Source: Daucus carota subsp. sativus (Eukaryota > Streptophyta > Magnoliopsida > Apiales > Apiaceae). From it: DNA of 64,000 bases. A program made the translations under genes and the position numbers. This document shows positions 25,814 through 38,606 of this stretch, one piece after another (positions within the stretch are counted from its first letter, which is position 1; the number at the start of each line of letters is the position of its first letter). The notes under the pieces were generated by a model. It did no database searches. It saw nothing but the letters and a program-made list of their open reading frames with translations, and was not told where the DNA came from. Where the stretch lies: positions 24,460,545 through 24,524,544 of the forward strand of contig NC_030386.2 of NCBI RefSeq assembly GCF_001625215.2, written 5' to 3'.

Positions 25814-28800
25814 TCATCCATTCATCAACTTGTCCAGTACCACATTCAAATCGACTGATTGCCCATTCTCTGTTAGCCTCCTGACTGTCGCCCTTACCTG
25901 GTCTCTTGGAAATCCCATAGTTGTAACCTTGTCAACTACATCATCTATAGGTACCTTGTTCCCGCTACCAGAAGAACTGGATCCGCTACCAACATTAGAA
26001 GCTGTAGGAAGTGCTTTTGGTAAGATCCGAGCTGTTGGAAGCTGTGGGTAAGCATTTCCCCCACTGTGACCTATAGTAGGAGAATGGAGTTGCTGTGATT
26101 TTGCTGGGGCTCCACGACCATACGGAGAACTAGGTCCACCATAAGGATATGGATCACTAGGTCCAGATGATGGCCCATATGGAGCAGAATATCCTGGCCC
26201 AGCCCTGCCAGATTGCGGCTCATACATGTGGGATGGGTTCCCAAAGAACTGCTGCGACGGGGGAACTCCACTAGGCATATTAGAGGGAGGTTGATGTGTC
26301 ATCTGTTGATAGTTCTGAGACTGTTGCAAGTAAGGTGCTTCTTCTGGCTGGTGACCTAGAGGTAGCTGAGGTTGAGATTGAGGGGCATTGATAGCAGAGA
26401 GGGATGGGTGCTGCTGAGGGGCAGGTGGCTGAGAGTACATGGGGAGAGAGCTAGGTTGATACTGTTGCTGCGGGGGTGCAGATATTGGGGGCGGCAGCGG
26501 CTGCTGCTGGGGTAGCAGGTACTGCTGTGTTGGGGCCTCTGGTGTTTGAACAGATGAAGGGAAGTACATCTCTGCTTGAGGTGCATGAGAAATCTGGCTC
26601 TGGGGGAATTGGTGGGGAGGTTGTGGCGGCGATAAATTCTGATGCTGTGGAAGAGGAGCATTTGGCAGAGAATGAGTAGGAGGAGGCTGAGTAAATGGAG
26701 GAAGCTGTTGGTGTGGAGCAGATGCAGCCTGATGTACAGCATCCATGTTCACGGGACCAGGCTTTTCCGACTGCTGCTCCTTTGATACTTGTAGCTTTGC
26801 CAGCTGCAGTTGAGCCTCTAGTATTTCTTGTTTATCCTTTACATCATGTACAGCTGTCTCTACCTAAAATAAGGAGTAAGGATTTGAACAACAAAAAGAA
26901 TGAATTACACAAGTCAACCACAGGTCGCAAGGACCAAGTATGAAAAATGCTTAAACCGCCACCAATTTGAGATCAAATATGGAGAATGATAATGATTAAC
27001 TAAAACCGTAACCTGATATTCAATCCACACTAATATCTTATATGGTATTTCATACCGTAACAGCTTCAATTATGGAATCGCCTGAACTTACCTCTCACGA
27101 TTTAATATGGTTCATAAGACTTAATATAAAAAACATTACTCAGTTTAATTGATATCTAAATCCATCCTACTGAAACAGCAATTTAGTAAAACTAGGTATT
27201 GCCATTCCCGCAAAAGAACACCTTTAAGATACCCATAATTTATCAATTTCGAGAAGCAGGTATCTAAAGTTAATGGTTGGCTATGAAAGAATCAAGGTCA
27301 AGGGCTATGGTAATTAAATTATGTAAAAAGGTGACCTCCCTCTTTTGCAAAAGAAAGGTGCAGAAACAGCATTCTTGACAGAAGTGTAAAAGCATATGCA
27401 AATCAATGCACTCTCAGGTTAAGAATATTCAAATGCTGCAAATCTACATGCTCATCAGAATGACTGGGGATAATTACTTACATCTCGAAGAATATTCTCA
27501 AGCTGTCTCAATTTACCATCAGTGCTTCCGTAATTGTTTCCAACAGATAACTTTAAATCATCCAAAGAATTCTCAAGATTGCGATTTCTGCTCTCTAGCT
27601 GGGAGAGTCGTGCACTGACACCCTCTAATGCATGTAGCAAATTATCATTATGTTTCTTCATCGTTTTGTCAATCTCAGACAGCAAAGCTGCATTGTAGAC
27701 ATTGCGATCCTTCTCCAAACTGCCTCTTAAAAGTTCATTAGAATCAAGGGAAGCATAATTCTGTATGAAGATGAAAAAACGTAAGCAATCAACAAGTACG
27801 TCTACAATCTTGAGACGAAACAATAAAGTACATAACAATCCTATATAGTAGGTGGTAAATATTTAATTCATAAACTGCCACGGCCAAAATATTTGCTCTG
27901 TATATCTACTTTTCTTTTCAAATATATGACAGTACCGATATACTTTGGGTCTGGCACTACAACAAAACATATATATACACATCAATCCACCAAACACACA
28001 CACACACACACACTCATCAATCCTTCCCTTCTAGGTTTCCACATCTCAAACAGACATTTATGCTCTATACACAGCAATAAAAACACAGAATCATTCCTAA
28101 AATATGTAACCGGAACTTATGTAATATAAGACCTTGATTCATGATTTTTTTCTTCTTTGCCAGTTATACAATTATAAAGATGCTTTGATATGAAGTTTTG
28201 CACCCTGAACATAGGAATAAAGTCATCTAGCTATATGCAGCAATCTACGAGATTATTCCCTTAATTAGCTGCAGCTCTCGTTACTAGATAGGGCCATTAG
28301 AATTAACTTAATTATTATCAAATAGTTACATATCAGTATTCAACAGCAGCATTCAAGGAGAACTAAAGTAATTGTCCTCATCAATCAAAACGATATCGTT
28401 TTGATTAAAAAAACAACCTTGTCGTTTGTGGCTTCAAAAAGGGTATTAATTGGACCCTGTGCAATTACGACCTACACTTTGCATACAATAGGAGAGCTCC
28501 CCGTGGCAGTGCTGAGCTATAAAAAGCGGAAATCGAGTAAGACAAGGCAGACTGAACATGATGATTTCATTTTTCTTTTCTTAACTTTCTTAGCTAGTAA
28601 TTTGTACCCTAACTTGAGTATAAAGTTACTCTTTATCAATTACAATTCCGCAATCCTGTTCAGTTTCATCATATTGTTTTCAGAAGCTCCATTGATTTTA
28701 TCAACCATAACACAAATACACCCATCCATCACATATATCTATCTGTTTATTTGCATTAAAACTTCTATAAACCACTCCAAATTCATCAAAATTCTTAACA

Positions 28801-29193
28801 CATAAATCCACATCCAAGATAAAACACAATATACATACATGTACTGTACACATATATACATACATTCAAATTATCAGAGATAGATATGTTACAGAGAGAT
28901 AGAGAGATAGAGGCACACACACACACAGAGAGAGAGAGAGATGTTACTCTGGAGACAGCAGAGTTGATTTTAGAATCAGCAGAAGTCCAAACCCTAGGTG
29001 GAGTAGAGTCAGTAGCAGTAGTAGAACGAATCGGTTGAAAATCATAATTAGGGACGATCTCTTCTTTCTTATAATCACCATCGTCATCTTCATCTAGGTG
29101 GCGTTGTGGATTCAAATTGATGAAATCGGTGTTAAGTGTTTGCGAATTGGTTAGATCCATTATCTGCTTGTCCATGTATTGCGAAGTATTCAT
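25814..29193 (-). CDS. FLOE: FLOE-family protein (DUF1421), prion-like condensate protein
   Basis: Three exons: 29193-28948, 27760-27482 and 26863-25814, all in phase, giving 524 residues. The N-terminus (MNTSQYMDKQIMDL) is followed by an acidic, Asp/Ser/Thr-rich stretch. A coiled coil comes next (about 85-210; leucine-spaced SRLSQLESRNRNLENSL). Then a long Gln/Pro/Ser-rich low-complexity region (about 225-440) precedes a C-terminal UBA-like DUF1421 domain (IDDVVDKVTTMGFPRDQV). This order (DS-rich, coiled coil, QPS, DUF1421) is that of Arabidopsis FLOE proteins. FLOE1 forms water-dependent condensates in seeds and tunes germination under water stress. The sub-family (FLOE1, 2 or 3) is not resolved by sequence alone; gene order favours FLOE2. 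Intron 1 is about 1.2 kb. Confidence 0.88.
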
Positions 29194-29433
29194 CGAACGA
29201 TTATATGTACATGAATGTATCGATGTTGATTTTGTATGTATATAGACTTGAGCCCAGAGAAATGTTCTTGTATTTGTCTTCTTGACGAAGATATATATTG
29301 GGGAACAATTTTCAGTTACGCGTGAATTATATGAATGTAGGCCGAGTACTAAAGTAGAAGTTTCGAGAGTAGAGGCTGAGTTTTGTAATCTATATTCAGA
29401 ATACATGTTTCAACTTTCAATATTTATAAAATA

Positions 29434-29519
29434 TGTGTGTCGAAGGGCACACAATAATTACTAAATTAATAAAACGGTCATCTAATGTGTGTCGAAGGGC
29501 ACACAATAATTACTAAATT
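29434..29519. repeat. Direct repeat upstream of FLOE
   Basis: Two copies of a 34-base unit (29434-29467 and 29486-29519; cgaagggcacacaataatta core) with a 52-base period, about 240 bases upstream of the FLOE ATG. Confidence 0.8.
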
Positions 29520-29655
29520 CTATAAAAATGGCCTATTCTGATTGGTGGAGTTGATGTGGATGCAGAGGGGCCATTCTCATTTATTATTCATCCACCAATC
29601 AAAAATAACTATTTTTGTTGGAGTTAGGGACTATTGTGTGCCCTTGGGCACACCA
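29486..29655. mobile_element. Short TIR element (MITE) upstream of FLOE
   Basis: The second repeat copy, gtcgaagggcacacaataa, is mirrored by actattgtgtgcccttgggcac at about 29630-29653. The internal halves also pair (ctgattggtggag against ccaccaatcaaaa). The outer direct copy suggests a nested or partly duplicated end. Confidence 0.55.
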
Positions 29656-29697
29656 CAGAAAATCCCTTAATAAAATAGTATTATGTTTGTATATATA

Positions 29698-30047
29698 GAG
29701 TAAACTTTAAAGTTGTGACCAGAGTTTACCCCGATTTTCATAGAGTTGGCCAAGATTTCAAATTCTAATAAAGGTATCCAAATTTTGACTCTGATTTTTA
29801 AAAGTGTTGCTTCCGTTGGATGTCATTAACGGGAGTAATGGACAGATGGTAAAAACGAGTTCCAAATTCTCAGAAAGTGGACCAAACTTTGGTTCCATTA
29901 TTTAAAAATGTGGCTCTCGTTAAGTGATATTTAACGGGAGTCACACTTTTAAAAAGCGAAAATCAAAATTTGACCACATTTTTGAGAATTTGGAACTCTT
30001 GCCAAATTTTTGAAAATCAAAACTTGAGCCACAACAAGTTTACTCAA
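29698..30047. mobile_element. Foldback MITE
   Basis: gagtaaactttaaagttgtg at the left pairs with cacaacaagtttactc at the right. Internal arms (ccgttggatgtcattaacggg; ccgttaagtgatatttaacggg) are also related. About 350 bp, no coding capacity, no clear target duplication. Confidence 0.6.
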
Positions 30048-30823
30048 TAAATTTACAATGTTGTTGCAAGAAGCATTAAGTTTATCAAAGAACTAGAAAC
30101 ACAAATCAAGCTATTTTATGCATTCATGAGATACCGATTTACGTGCGATGTAAATGTTATTTTTTATTATCATAATATAATAGAGTGTGATGAGAAGGTT
30201 TAAGAATACTCAATCTCTAAATATGACCTGGAAACAACGTAATAAAATGATTTTGAAAGTAATGGATGTCAAAGAACAATACTCAACCCCCGAAAATGAT
30301 CGGGAAACAATATCTTACCTCTTAGTCTTCCATAAACTTCTTACTTTTTCATGAAATAAAAAAATCATAATTTCTTTTTACAAAAATTAGTATTGGACAT
30401 GCGATCATTCTAATCTCCAACGAACCCAACCAATATCGCTATAAACACATAACTCTAATGACAATATGAAATGAATAAAAAACTAAAAAAATAGTCGTCG
30501 AATATACCCGATAAAACGAAAAGTAACATCCTACTGTACTGTCTGAATGAAATGTGACAAACTGACATAACAACATGAATATCATATGTAATATTCAAAT
30601 AGTGAGAGATAGGTATGATATGTTAAAGGAATATCATGAGAATGCAAACCTTGCGGGGAAGGATTGGTTAAAAAGATGTATTTGAATATTTAACTAACTA
30701 TATTCGATTTTGATGATTATCAAGGTGTTCATGAACATGTTTTAAATTTATTGTCTATCGGCTTACTGATTATAATACAGTATAACACGGTTTGTTATAA
30801 CACAGTTTGTGCGCACTAAAATA
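30048..30823. other. Intergenic AT-rich DNA
   Basis: Nothing recognisable: no supported frame and no paired ends. Confidence 0.35.
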
Positions 30824-31080
30824 CTCCCTCCGTCCCATTTTAGTTGTCACATTTCCTTTTTTGTTGGTCAAATTGACTAACTTTTGACCAAAGATTACAA
30901 GTCGCTCTTTCATGATTTTAAGAAACCGAAAACTACATCTTAAAGTAGATTAAAAATTATTTCCGATGACATATTTTTCTTATTTTTTCAATTGATAAAA
31001 TATTAGTAAATTTCAGTCAAACTTTGGTCAATTTGACCGGCACAATACCAAATGTGACAACTAAAATGGGACGGAGGGAG
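30824..31080. mobile_element. Stowaway MITE
   Basis: 257 bp with long near-perfect inverted ends: ctccctccgtcccattttag and its complement ending gggacggagggag. TA lies on both sides (30822-30823 and 31081-31082). These are the textbook ends and target site of Stowaway (Tc1/mariner). Confidence 0.92.
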
Positions 31081-31191
31081 TATACAATATGCTGCATAAC
31101 ACAAAAACGAAAAATAAAGAACACATAATATTTTCGTCAGGCTCCTCCCTTGAAATGGGTTTCCTCTGTCCCAAAAAGACCATTTAATTAA

Positions 31192-31853
31192 GGGTTAATT
31201 ATCAATTGGATCACTTATTCTATCCCAATGTATCATTCGCATTATTGCAAAATTTTTGGTCTCATATAAATCACTCAACAGACTAACGGAGTAACGGTTG
31301 CATTCCGTTAAATAAAATTAGAAAAACTAACAGTAGGAACTGAGGTGAAAAAATAACAGCTACTTTTGTTGACTATGTATTCCGCTTCACTTCATTCCCT
31401 AGTGTGTATCCGGCGCCTTGGATGTACTGAAATTAAAAGTTTAATACTACTTTCTAGTGTTATTAATATAAAATCTTTTGTCATATTTTGTCATATTTGA
31501 TTTATTTACTTTCTAGTTATATTAATAGAAAATCTCTTTTTTTTTTTGTATTTGATTTATTTACTTTCTAGTTTTAGTGGAATTGAAAGAATTAAGAGCT
31601 GCAAAATTTAAATAAAATTTAGAAACAAGCATAAATACTTAAGTTTCAAAAGAACAAACAAATGAGTAATGTTAAACATCATGGTTAACTTGAACTTAAC
31701 GAAAAAAGTTAAATTTAACATCTATTTCGATTTGATTTGACTTGACGGCATGCAACCGTTAGTCTGATAAGTGGTTTGCGTGAGATCAAAAATTTCACAG
31801 TGATGCAGATGATACATTGGATTGAAATAAGTGATCCATTTGATAATTAGCCC
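31192..31853. mobile_element. Foldback MULE-like MITE, same family as 6444
   Basis: 662 bp starting gggttaattatcaattgg and ending gataattagccc, with related arms (actaacggagtaacggttgca against tgcaaccgttagtctg). The flanking ten bases atttaattaa and gtttaatgaa agree at 8 of 10, consistent with a decayed 10-bp duplication. Confidence 0.65.
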
Positions 31854-33817
31854 GTTTAATGAATTAACTATTTATCTCATCTTTTTCATCGTTAGTAGTT
31901 CAAAATTTGTAGTTTTTTTTATCCACCCATTACTTATCAGAAATGCAATAATTGGTAAAATTATATCATTTCATTTGTATTAAAAAATAATAAATTATAA
32001 ATCAGGATTTTAAATTATACTTAAGATATGATAATATTCAATTGAGATTATTTAAAATTCATTAAAATTTTACGTTAGATAATTTTTTGAACTTCATAAA
32101 ATGATAAATTTTATAGGATTATTCAATGTATTTTATGTTTTTTGAAATACTACGTGCTTAAATTCTAAACACTCTATATTAACTCCGCAATATTTTATCA
32201 TAATTTCGCATAAAATTAAAATTAGATACAATTTATTAAAATATATAAATTATTATTAATCAAATAAAATTCCAATTATATACCCTTTCAATTTTTATGC
32301 CTAAAAAATGTTTTTAGAACATCTCGACTAATCACGACACTGATATTCATCTCTAACTCAGTCGATTCCCTGTGGACCCTATCAAATGGCCTTTCTTGAG
32401 ACTCACTTGAACAAGAATTGTTGCATCACACCAACGGAAAAATAAATCATTTTAGAATTTTACCTTCCAAAATTCAAGAAATAATACTGCTGGTAGATTA
32501 TTGTCTGACAGGTAATGGGGTTGTTTAGCCAAAAAGGGGAAAAAGAAAAAAACTACAGTCGATGGATCTGAATCCATGGCCTAATGTTCCTGATGAAAGT
32601 ATCGAGTATGTTCATTCGTGACACTATTCCTGAACAATATTTAGCCTGTGAACAATATTGTTGGCTCGTAACAATATTGTTATGAGCCTTTGAACTATAT
32701 TTGCGGTAATAAATGTTAAGACGCTGTCACGCCAGTAAGGAATTTTTTTGTTTCTCAGCTCATTTAAGAATTGAACCTTTCTGACAAAAGAAGAAGAAGA
32801 AAGAATTGAACCTTAAAATTGTGTACAAGATGGACATTTTCAAACTGAAAAGAACTCGAGCACAAACTTTTTGAGCCAACAGCAGAAAAGCCCCCATAAA
32901 CTATCAAATTCATAGAGTGACCGAATCAACTCACTTACAACCTAACCATAAACCCAAATAAAAGACTCAGATATTTTTCTAGAATCGGAGAGGGCGAGGT
33001 ATCTTTGAAATAAAAAAACGGGGGAGGGGGGTTTCAGTGATTCAGTCATATACAGTCATATACGGGTATCTTGTAAACTTTGAGATAGTATTCACTTTGA
33101 TGGAATGAAAGATTATGTAAAAGTTTTACAAAGAAAGAAGAAAATATGAGATAACAGTGGTTAAGTATGAGTGAGCCTAAATTTTATATAATGAATATTG
33201 TAGAAAAATATGATATATAAGTGGAATGAGCATTCCTTCCAAAACATGCGGGTTAGAATTCTAGTTCACATACTACGGAATGGAATGATTGAAGAAATGT
33301 AAACTATACATTTTCTCCAATCACCCCCCATTTAGAATACAAATTTCATTTAATTCTCCCTCCAGCCGGAGTGTTTGTGTGCAAAAACAAATCTCCGCCC
33401 TAGGTTACTTATTAACCACAAGTTATCAAGGGCATACATAAACATTTCTAAATGCTGATAGCTCTGCTGCTTACAAATTCCCAATAAGGAGCAGCATTAA
33501 TCGACCCTGGCAGAGAGTGATACAAATGGTGGTACTTTTCATGCAACTACTGATAAGTGATAATACGATTGGGAGCCTAATAGGCATGCAATCAAATTTA
33601 CTGATGAATGACTCCAAGTATTAGAAAAATGTATCATTATTGGTCATGTACATTGCATGCAAGGAAAAGAGACACTTTCACTGGATAATTCGATTCATTA
33701 CTTTCTTTATACAAATTTTCCTTTTCTATTGTTAACATTAGAAATCTATCTAATACTTTTTATGCTTGTTGCCTAGTTACATACCTACATGGCACTGACT
33801 CACTATTAATATATGCT
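31854..33817. other. Intergenic DNA between FLOE and the Core-2 gene
   Basis: No gene supported. It contains a short palindromic patch (aacaatattgttggctcgtaacaatattgtt, about 32633-32686). The right end includes the 3' UTR of the Core-2 gene. Confidence 0.35.
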
Positions 33818-36800
33818 TCATTTCTCTGAGGATTTACTTCTTGCTTGACTGACGACTCCCAAGACAGACTGCAAAGTGCAAACAAGCCAAAACGGATGAG
33901 TTAAAATTATACATAAAGAGCTTATTAATATCCAAAAGACTTCAAGACTTAGCTAGGAATCATAAAGCGAACTACTATAACTGAGCTGGTATAAGAAAAA
34001 GTATTTGTCACATGTGTAAGTTTTAAATGCTTCAGATTTATGTGTAACTTGCCATATTGAGAAGCCTCAGAGCTGCAGGCCGAGTGAATTTCCTTGCGAA
34101 AAGAAAGCATGGTGCTGGTTTTCCTTTGCTAGTGCACCACTCTTTTCTATATTCAGTTTCATAATTGATATTATCTATATCCTGCATACATGAAAAATAA
34201 CAACTTCAGTTAATCAAAATGCTGCGGTCGGTCACTTTTAAGATCTCAGCTTAAATCGGCAACTAATGTCTATTTACTATCCTATTCCTTTTAATAAAAT
34301 GAATACTGTACTGTAAAGAGATAACAGAGTAGTAGCATGTCCCAACATCTTACAGTTTCAGGTCCCATATAAGCTTAGAAAATCAAATCAGCTCATGGTC
34401 TGTTTGGGAACTTGGATTTCATTTGAAATTCTGGATTTGATCAAATAACCTGTTTAGGAATTTGGATTTCATTTGAAATCCAGACATTTAAATATTAATA
34501 TAAATCTGAGAATTTTAAATGACAACTCAAATCCTGTCAATTGAAATCCATCATTTGAAATGAAATGCATGTTTCCAAACGGCCTCTCAAGGTAATTGAA
34601 AACAACATGTAGAATTCTGAAGTGTTTTTGAACAGTTAAGCATTAAAGCCTATCAATTCTATTTAGCGAAAAAAAGAAGAAGACTATCAATCCCTTGAGA
34701 TAAGAGAAAGCATGAGGTTGCATTGACCGATTTGGCACATTTTTTTACTAATGCCTACACTAATCATACAGCCAGGGGAGGAAGCGGAAATAATGCTGCA
34801 GTTTTCAGGGCATTATGACCTGCTCATCGATTAATTAACTGCAGATACCTTTATAGATTGGATGAGTGAGGGAGTAGCATCAGCTAACTTATATGTCACA
34901 GGATGCCATCCTTGCCGTTCACGAACTTTGGAGGATTTTACATCCCATGAAGTATGAGTCACACCCCTTCTTGTAATTTCTCCTTCAAGGCCTTCTTGCT
35001 GAATTGGAAAACAAAAGGTACAAGTACGCAAAAGTGATCAGAATCATTGAATTCCGCATTGATGGTCTTCTAATGGAGATATATTGCTATTTGCCTGAAC
35101 TTTCTAAGGCACGTGACTTAAAACTCATGATTTCTTATGTGATGATTTATTTAAGAACTTAAAAATAATATATATATTGACATTAGAGATCTACACAGGA
35201 AGTTTGTATATCAGAAAAAATCCATGACTTATTTTGGGACTATATAAATGCTTATCATAGTGAATAACTTTTGTAATGAAGTAACTCCACTGACTAAAAA
35301 CTAATTTACAACAGTTATAATTTAAGCACTGCTGCAGTGCAATTAAAAATCAAAGATGAACTGCTGCAGAATTAATAAGAAAAGAAAAGATGCACTTCAG
35401 CAGAGATAATTTGACTCTAATTCCAGATGATAGTAAAAGATTGGGTTAAATGTTGTTTTGGTCACTCAACTGATCGGAAACTTGCAATTGGGTCATCCAA
35501 CTCAAAAAGTTGTCACATCATTGTACTCTTAAAAATTTTCATTCAGGTCACTAGCCGTGACACTCCGTTAAAAATTTGACGGAAAGCTGACTCTGCGTCG
35601 TGACTTGGCTTAAATAAATCCACCGTGACATGTACTTTCAGCTGAAGTAGCATTTTGGTCACTCAACTGACTAAAAACTTGCAATCGGGTCATTAAACTC
35701 AAAAATCTTTCATTTAGGTCACTTATCATAATATCCGTTAAAAATTGAAAAAAAAAAAATGAATTAAAAGCTATGATGCAGCACCTTTTTTTCTCTCTTG
35801 AAAATTTCGAAACTTATTAACAAATGAAACAAATACACACACATAAAATTAATAGCTTCACCAACAAAAACTTAATCTTTGTTTATCTCTTATCGTTGTA
35901 TATATATCTTGATTCTTGAGGCCATTTTGGAAAAACTCATTAAATTTTTGATGGACTTTTCCACAATGACCAAAAGATATTATAAAAATGGCAATAGATT
36001 TATAAGTATGAAGTTTTTCCAAAATGGTCTTAAGATATATAAAACGATAAGAGATAAACAAAGATTAAGTTTTTTTGTGAAACTATTGATTTTATGTGTG
36101 TGTATTTGTTTCATTTGTTAATAAGTTTCGAAACTTTTAAGAGAGGAAAAAAGGTGTCGCATGATAGCTTTTAATTCTTTTTTTTTCAATTTTTAACGAA
36201 TATTATAATAAGTGACCTAAATGAAAGTTTTTTTGAGTTTAATGACCCGATTTCAAGTTTGTAGTCAGTTGATTGACCAAAATGCCACTTCAGCTGACTG
36301 TACATACCACGGTGGATTTATTCAAGCCAAGTCACGACGCTTAGTCAGCTTTCCTTCAAATTTTTAACGGAGTGTAACGGCCAGTGACCTGAATTAAAAT
36401 TTTTGAGAGTATAATGATGTGACTGACAGCTTTTTGAGTTGGATGACCCAATTGCAAGTTTCCGATCAGTTGAGTGACCAAAACGCCATTTAACCCGTAA
36501 AAGATTTCCCACCTCAAGATGGATACCCAAGAATATAAACAAGCCATGATTCAGTCCTACATCCAAATGGAATCAGAACAGATGTATCCAATTGAGTCTG
36601 TTTCAAAGGGTCAATAGGTAGCCCGTGGTTTATCAGATATATTTACGCTGGTGATATGACTAGCATTCTTCTCACTCTGTTTGTGTCGTTTCATATTTAT
36701 GGTCTACTTAAGTATATCAAATTAGGATACACATGACAGGACTATTCACTGTTCAGAGTCTTAATATATTCCATTTGTTCTTCTACATCTATCACCTAGT

Positions 36801-38544
36801 CAACTTTATCCTTGCAATTAGTGTTTGGTAAAAAGCTCAGACCCATCATGTACTTAGTTTGGTTGCATCTGATAGAGTAAAAGTAAAAAAGTAAAAGATG
36901 TTTAATGACCGAGATTTAGAAAAAAGGTTTTCCAACTCATTAGTGAAAAATAATCTTACAGCTAATAAGGTCTGGACATAATGTTCATCTGGTATACAGT
37001 TATGCTCCTTCCATCCTTCAGCTGGCTGCAAAGAACAGATACTTTAGAAGTCAACACAAAGTTGAGCACATCTATATCAAGTATCAACTTTCTTGTTCTA
37101 TCACTATTTGTCTGTAATTAATTGATAAGTGTAACAAAGAGTGATACCATCATTCTAGTCCATTTCAGATGAACATAAGTACTCCATACATCCCAATTAT
37201 CATTGTCCTCGTTTTAATATTTTGATCAACTGACCATAATTACCCTAGTTTTAAATATTGATCAAATTGACCAGACATCGACTTCAGAATAAAAATCATC
37301 CTTCTGAATATTTATACGCATGATAACTGAATCTTAGAATATTATTTTGTTTGAAAGTTATATAATCGCATGATATGAATAATATGTATAAAGTAGGCCA
37401 ATATTAATGGGGCAGAATTGGTATTCCATAAATAGAATAAGAGCAACTCACAAGAGGATGATCCCGCCAAAACTCAGGCAATGATTTTCTCTGCATAAAT
37501 GTAAGAAAGGGGTAGCAGGTAATCAGGTATATGATTGACAATAATCGATTCTTAAAAAGAAGTTCAGGACATCAGTATTAAATAAGATACATTATGCAAT
37601 GTGAAAATCAAGATCCCTATAGCTTGTTTTCATTAGTAATCATCTTCCTTCCCCCAAAAGATATTAAACTAGTTTATTACTTTACTATGCAAGCATTCTG
37701 ATTTTGAGATTTAACAGAGATGCCACAAAAAGATTAGTAAATACAGATATTTCAAAAACAAAAAAGTTTCCTTCATAAATTTTGAAGCGAATCATAAGCA
37801 CTCAAGGTTGTGCAGGAACCCACGCAAAATGAATATCTATATAATCATACATTAGACAGTGAGTATCAAGATGATCATCATCAAACAGTGAGTAACAAGA
37901 TGATAAGGTTGTGTCCCAGATGAAATACGAACTTCGAGCAGGACTTTCAATATGGAAATATGCTTTTTAGATTTTCCTTAACGTCCTGATTATTATAAGG
38001 CCCTTTTAATCATGGGTTTCCCGCCCGGTTAATGGGAATGGAGATGAGAATTTAGTATAAAAATATTAGAATCTCAAGCCTATTAACCGGGTTGGAATCC
38101 AATGATCCAAACAACACCAAGGCTTACTTCTTTTCCCATTAGTAGCACAGTTATGGAGCGTAAATTAGTACTTAAATGTACACTGAGATACGGAAAACTT
38201 GCCTTGCAATGCAACTGAAACATGGGAAAGACAGAGTCATCTCTAACCACAATATGGGCATGCTTTCTGGTTAGCACAGCCCACTGCAAAAATGCAATGC
38301 AACAGAGAGCATGGGAAAACTATTAGCTATAGCAACAATAGCATCAACCAAGTAGTATTCTGTTTATATATTTTCTTTTTTCCTTTTCACAATTTTTGGG
38401 AATCAGTACTCAACAAGATACTTATCAATCTTTACCTGAGATCCTTTCCTCCAGTTATGAACAGGAATCACAGGATGCATCTTCGGATTGTAGCGACCTT
38501 CTTTTGTATCAGAAAAGCTGATTTCATGACATTCAAGATAATAA

Positions 38545-38606
<62 letters not shown>

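Noticed and set aside
26071-26742. Alternative frames across the FLOE Q/P-rich exon
   Set aside because: They mirror the repetitive CAG/CCT-type codons of the real frame and contain no domain.
28911-28940. CRISPR-like or regulatory reading of the (CA)n/(GA)n tract
   Set aside because: A simple microsatellite at the start of FLOE intron 1; the window is eukaryotic.
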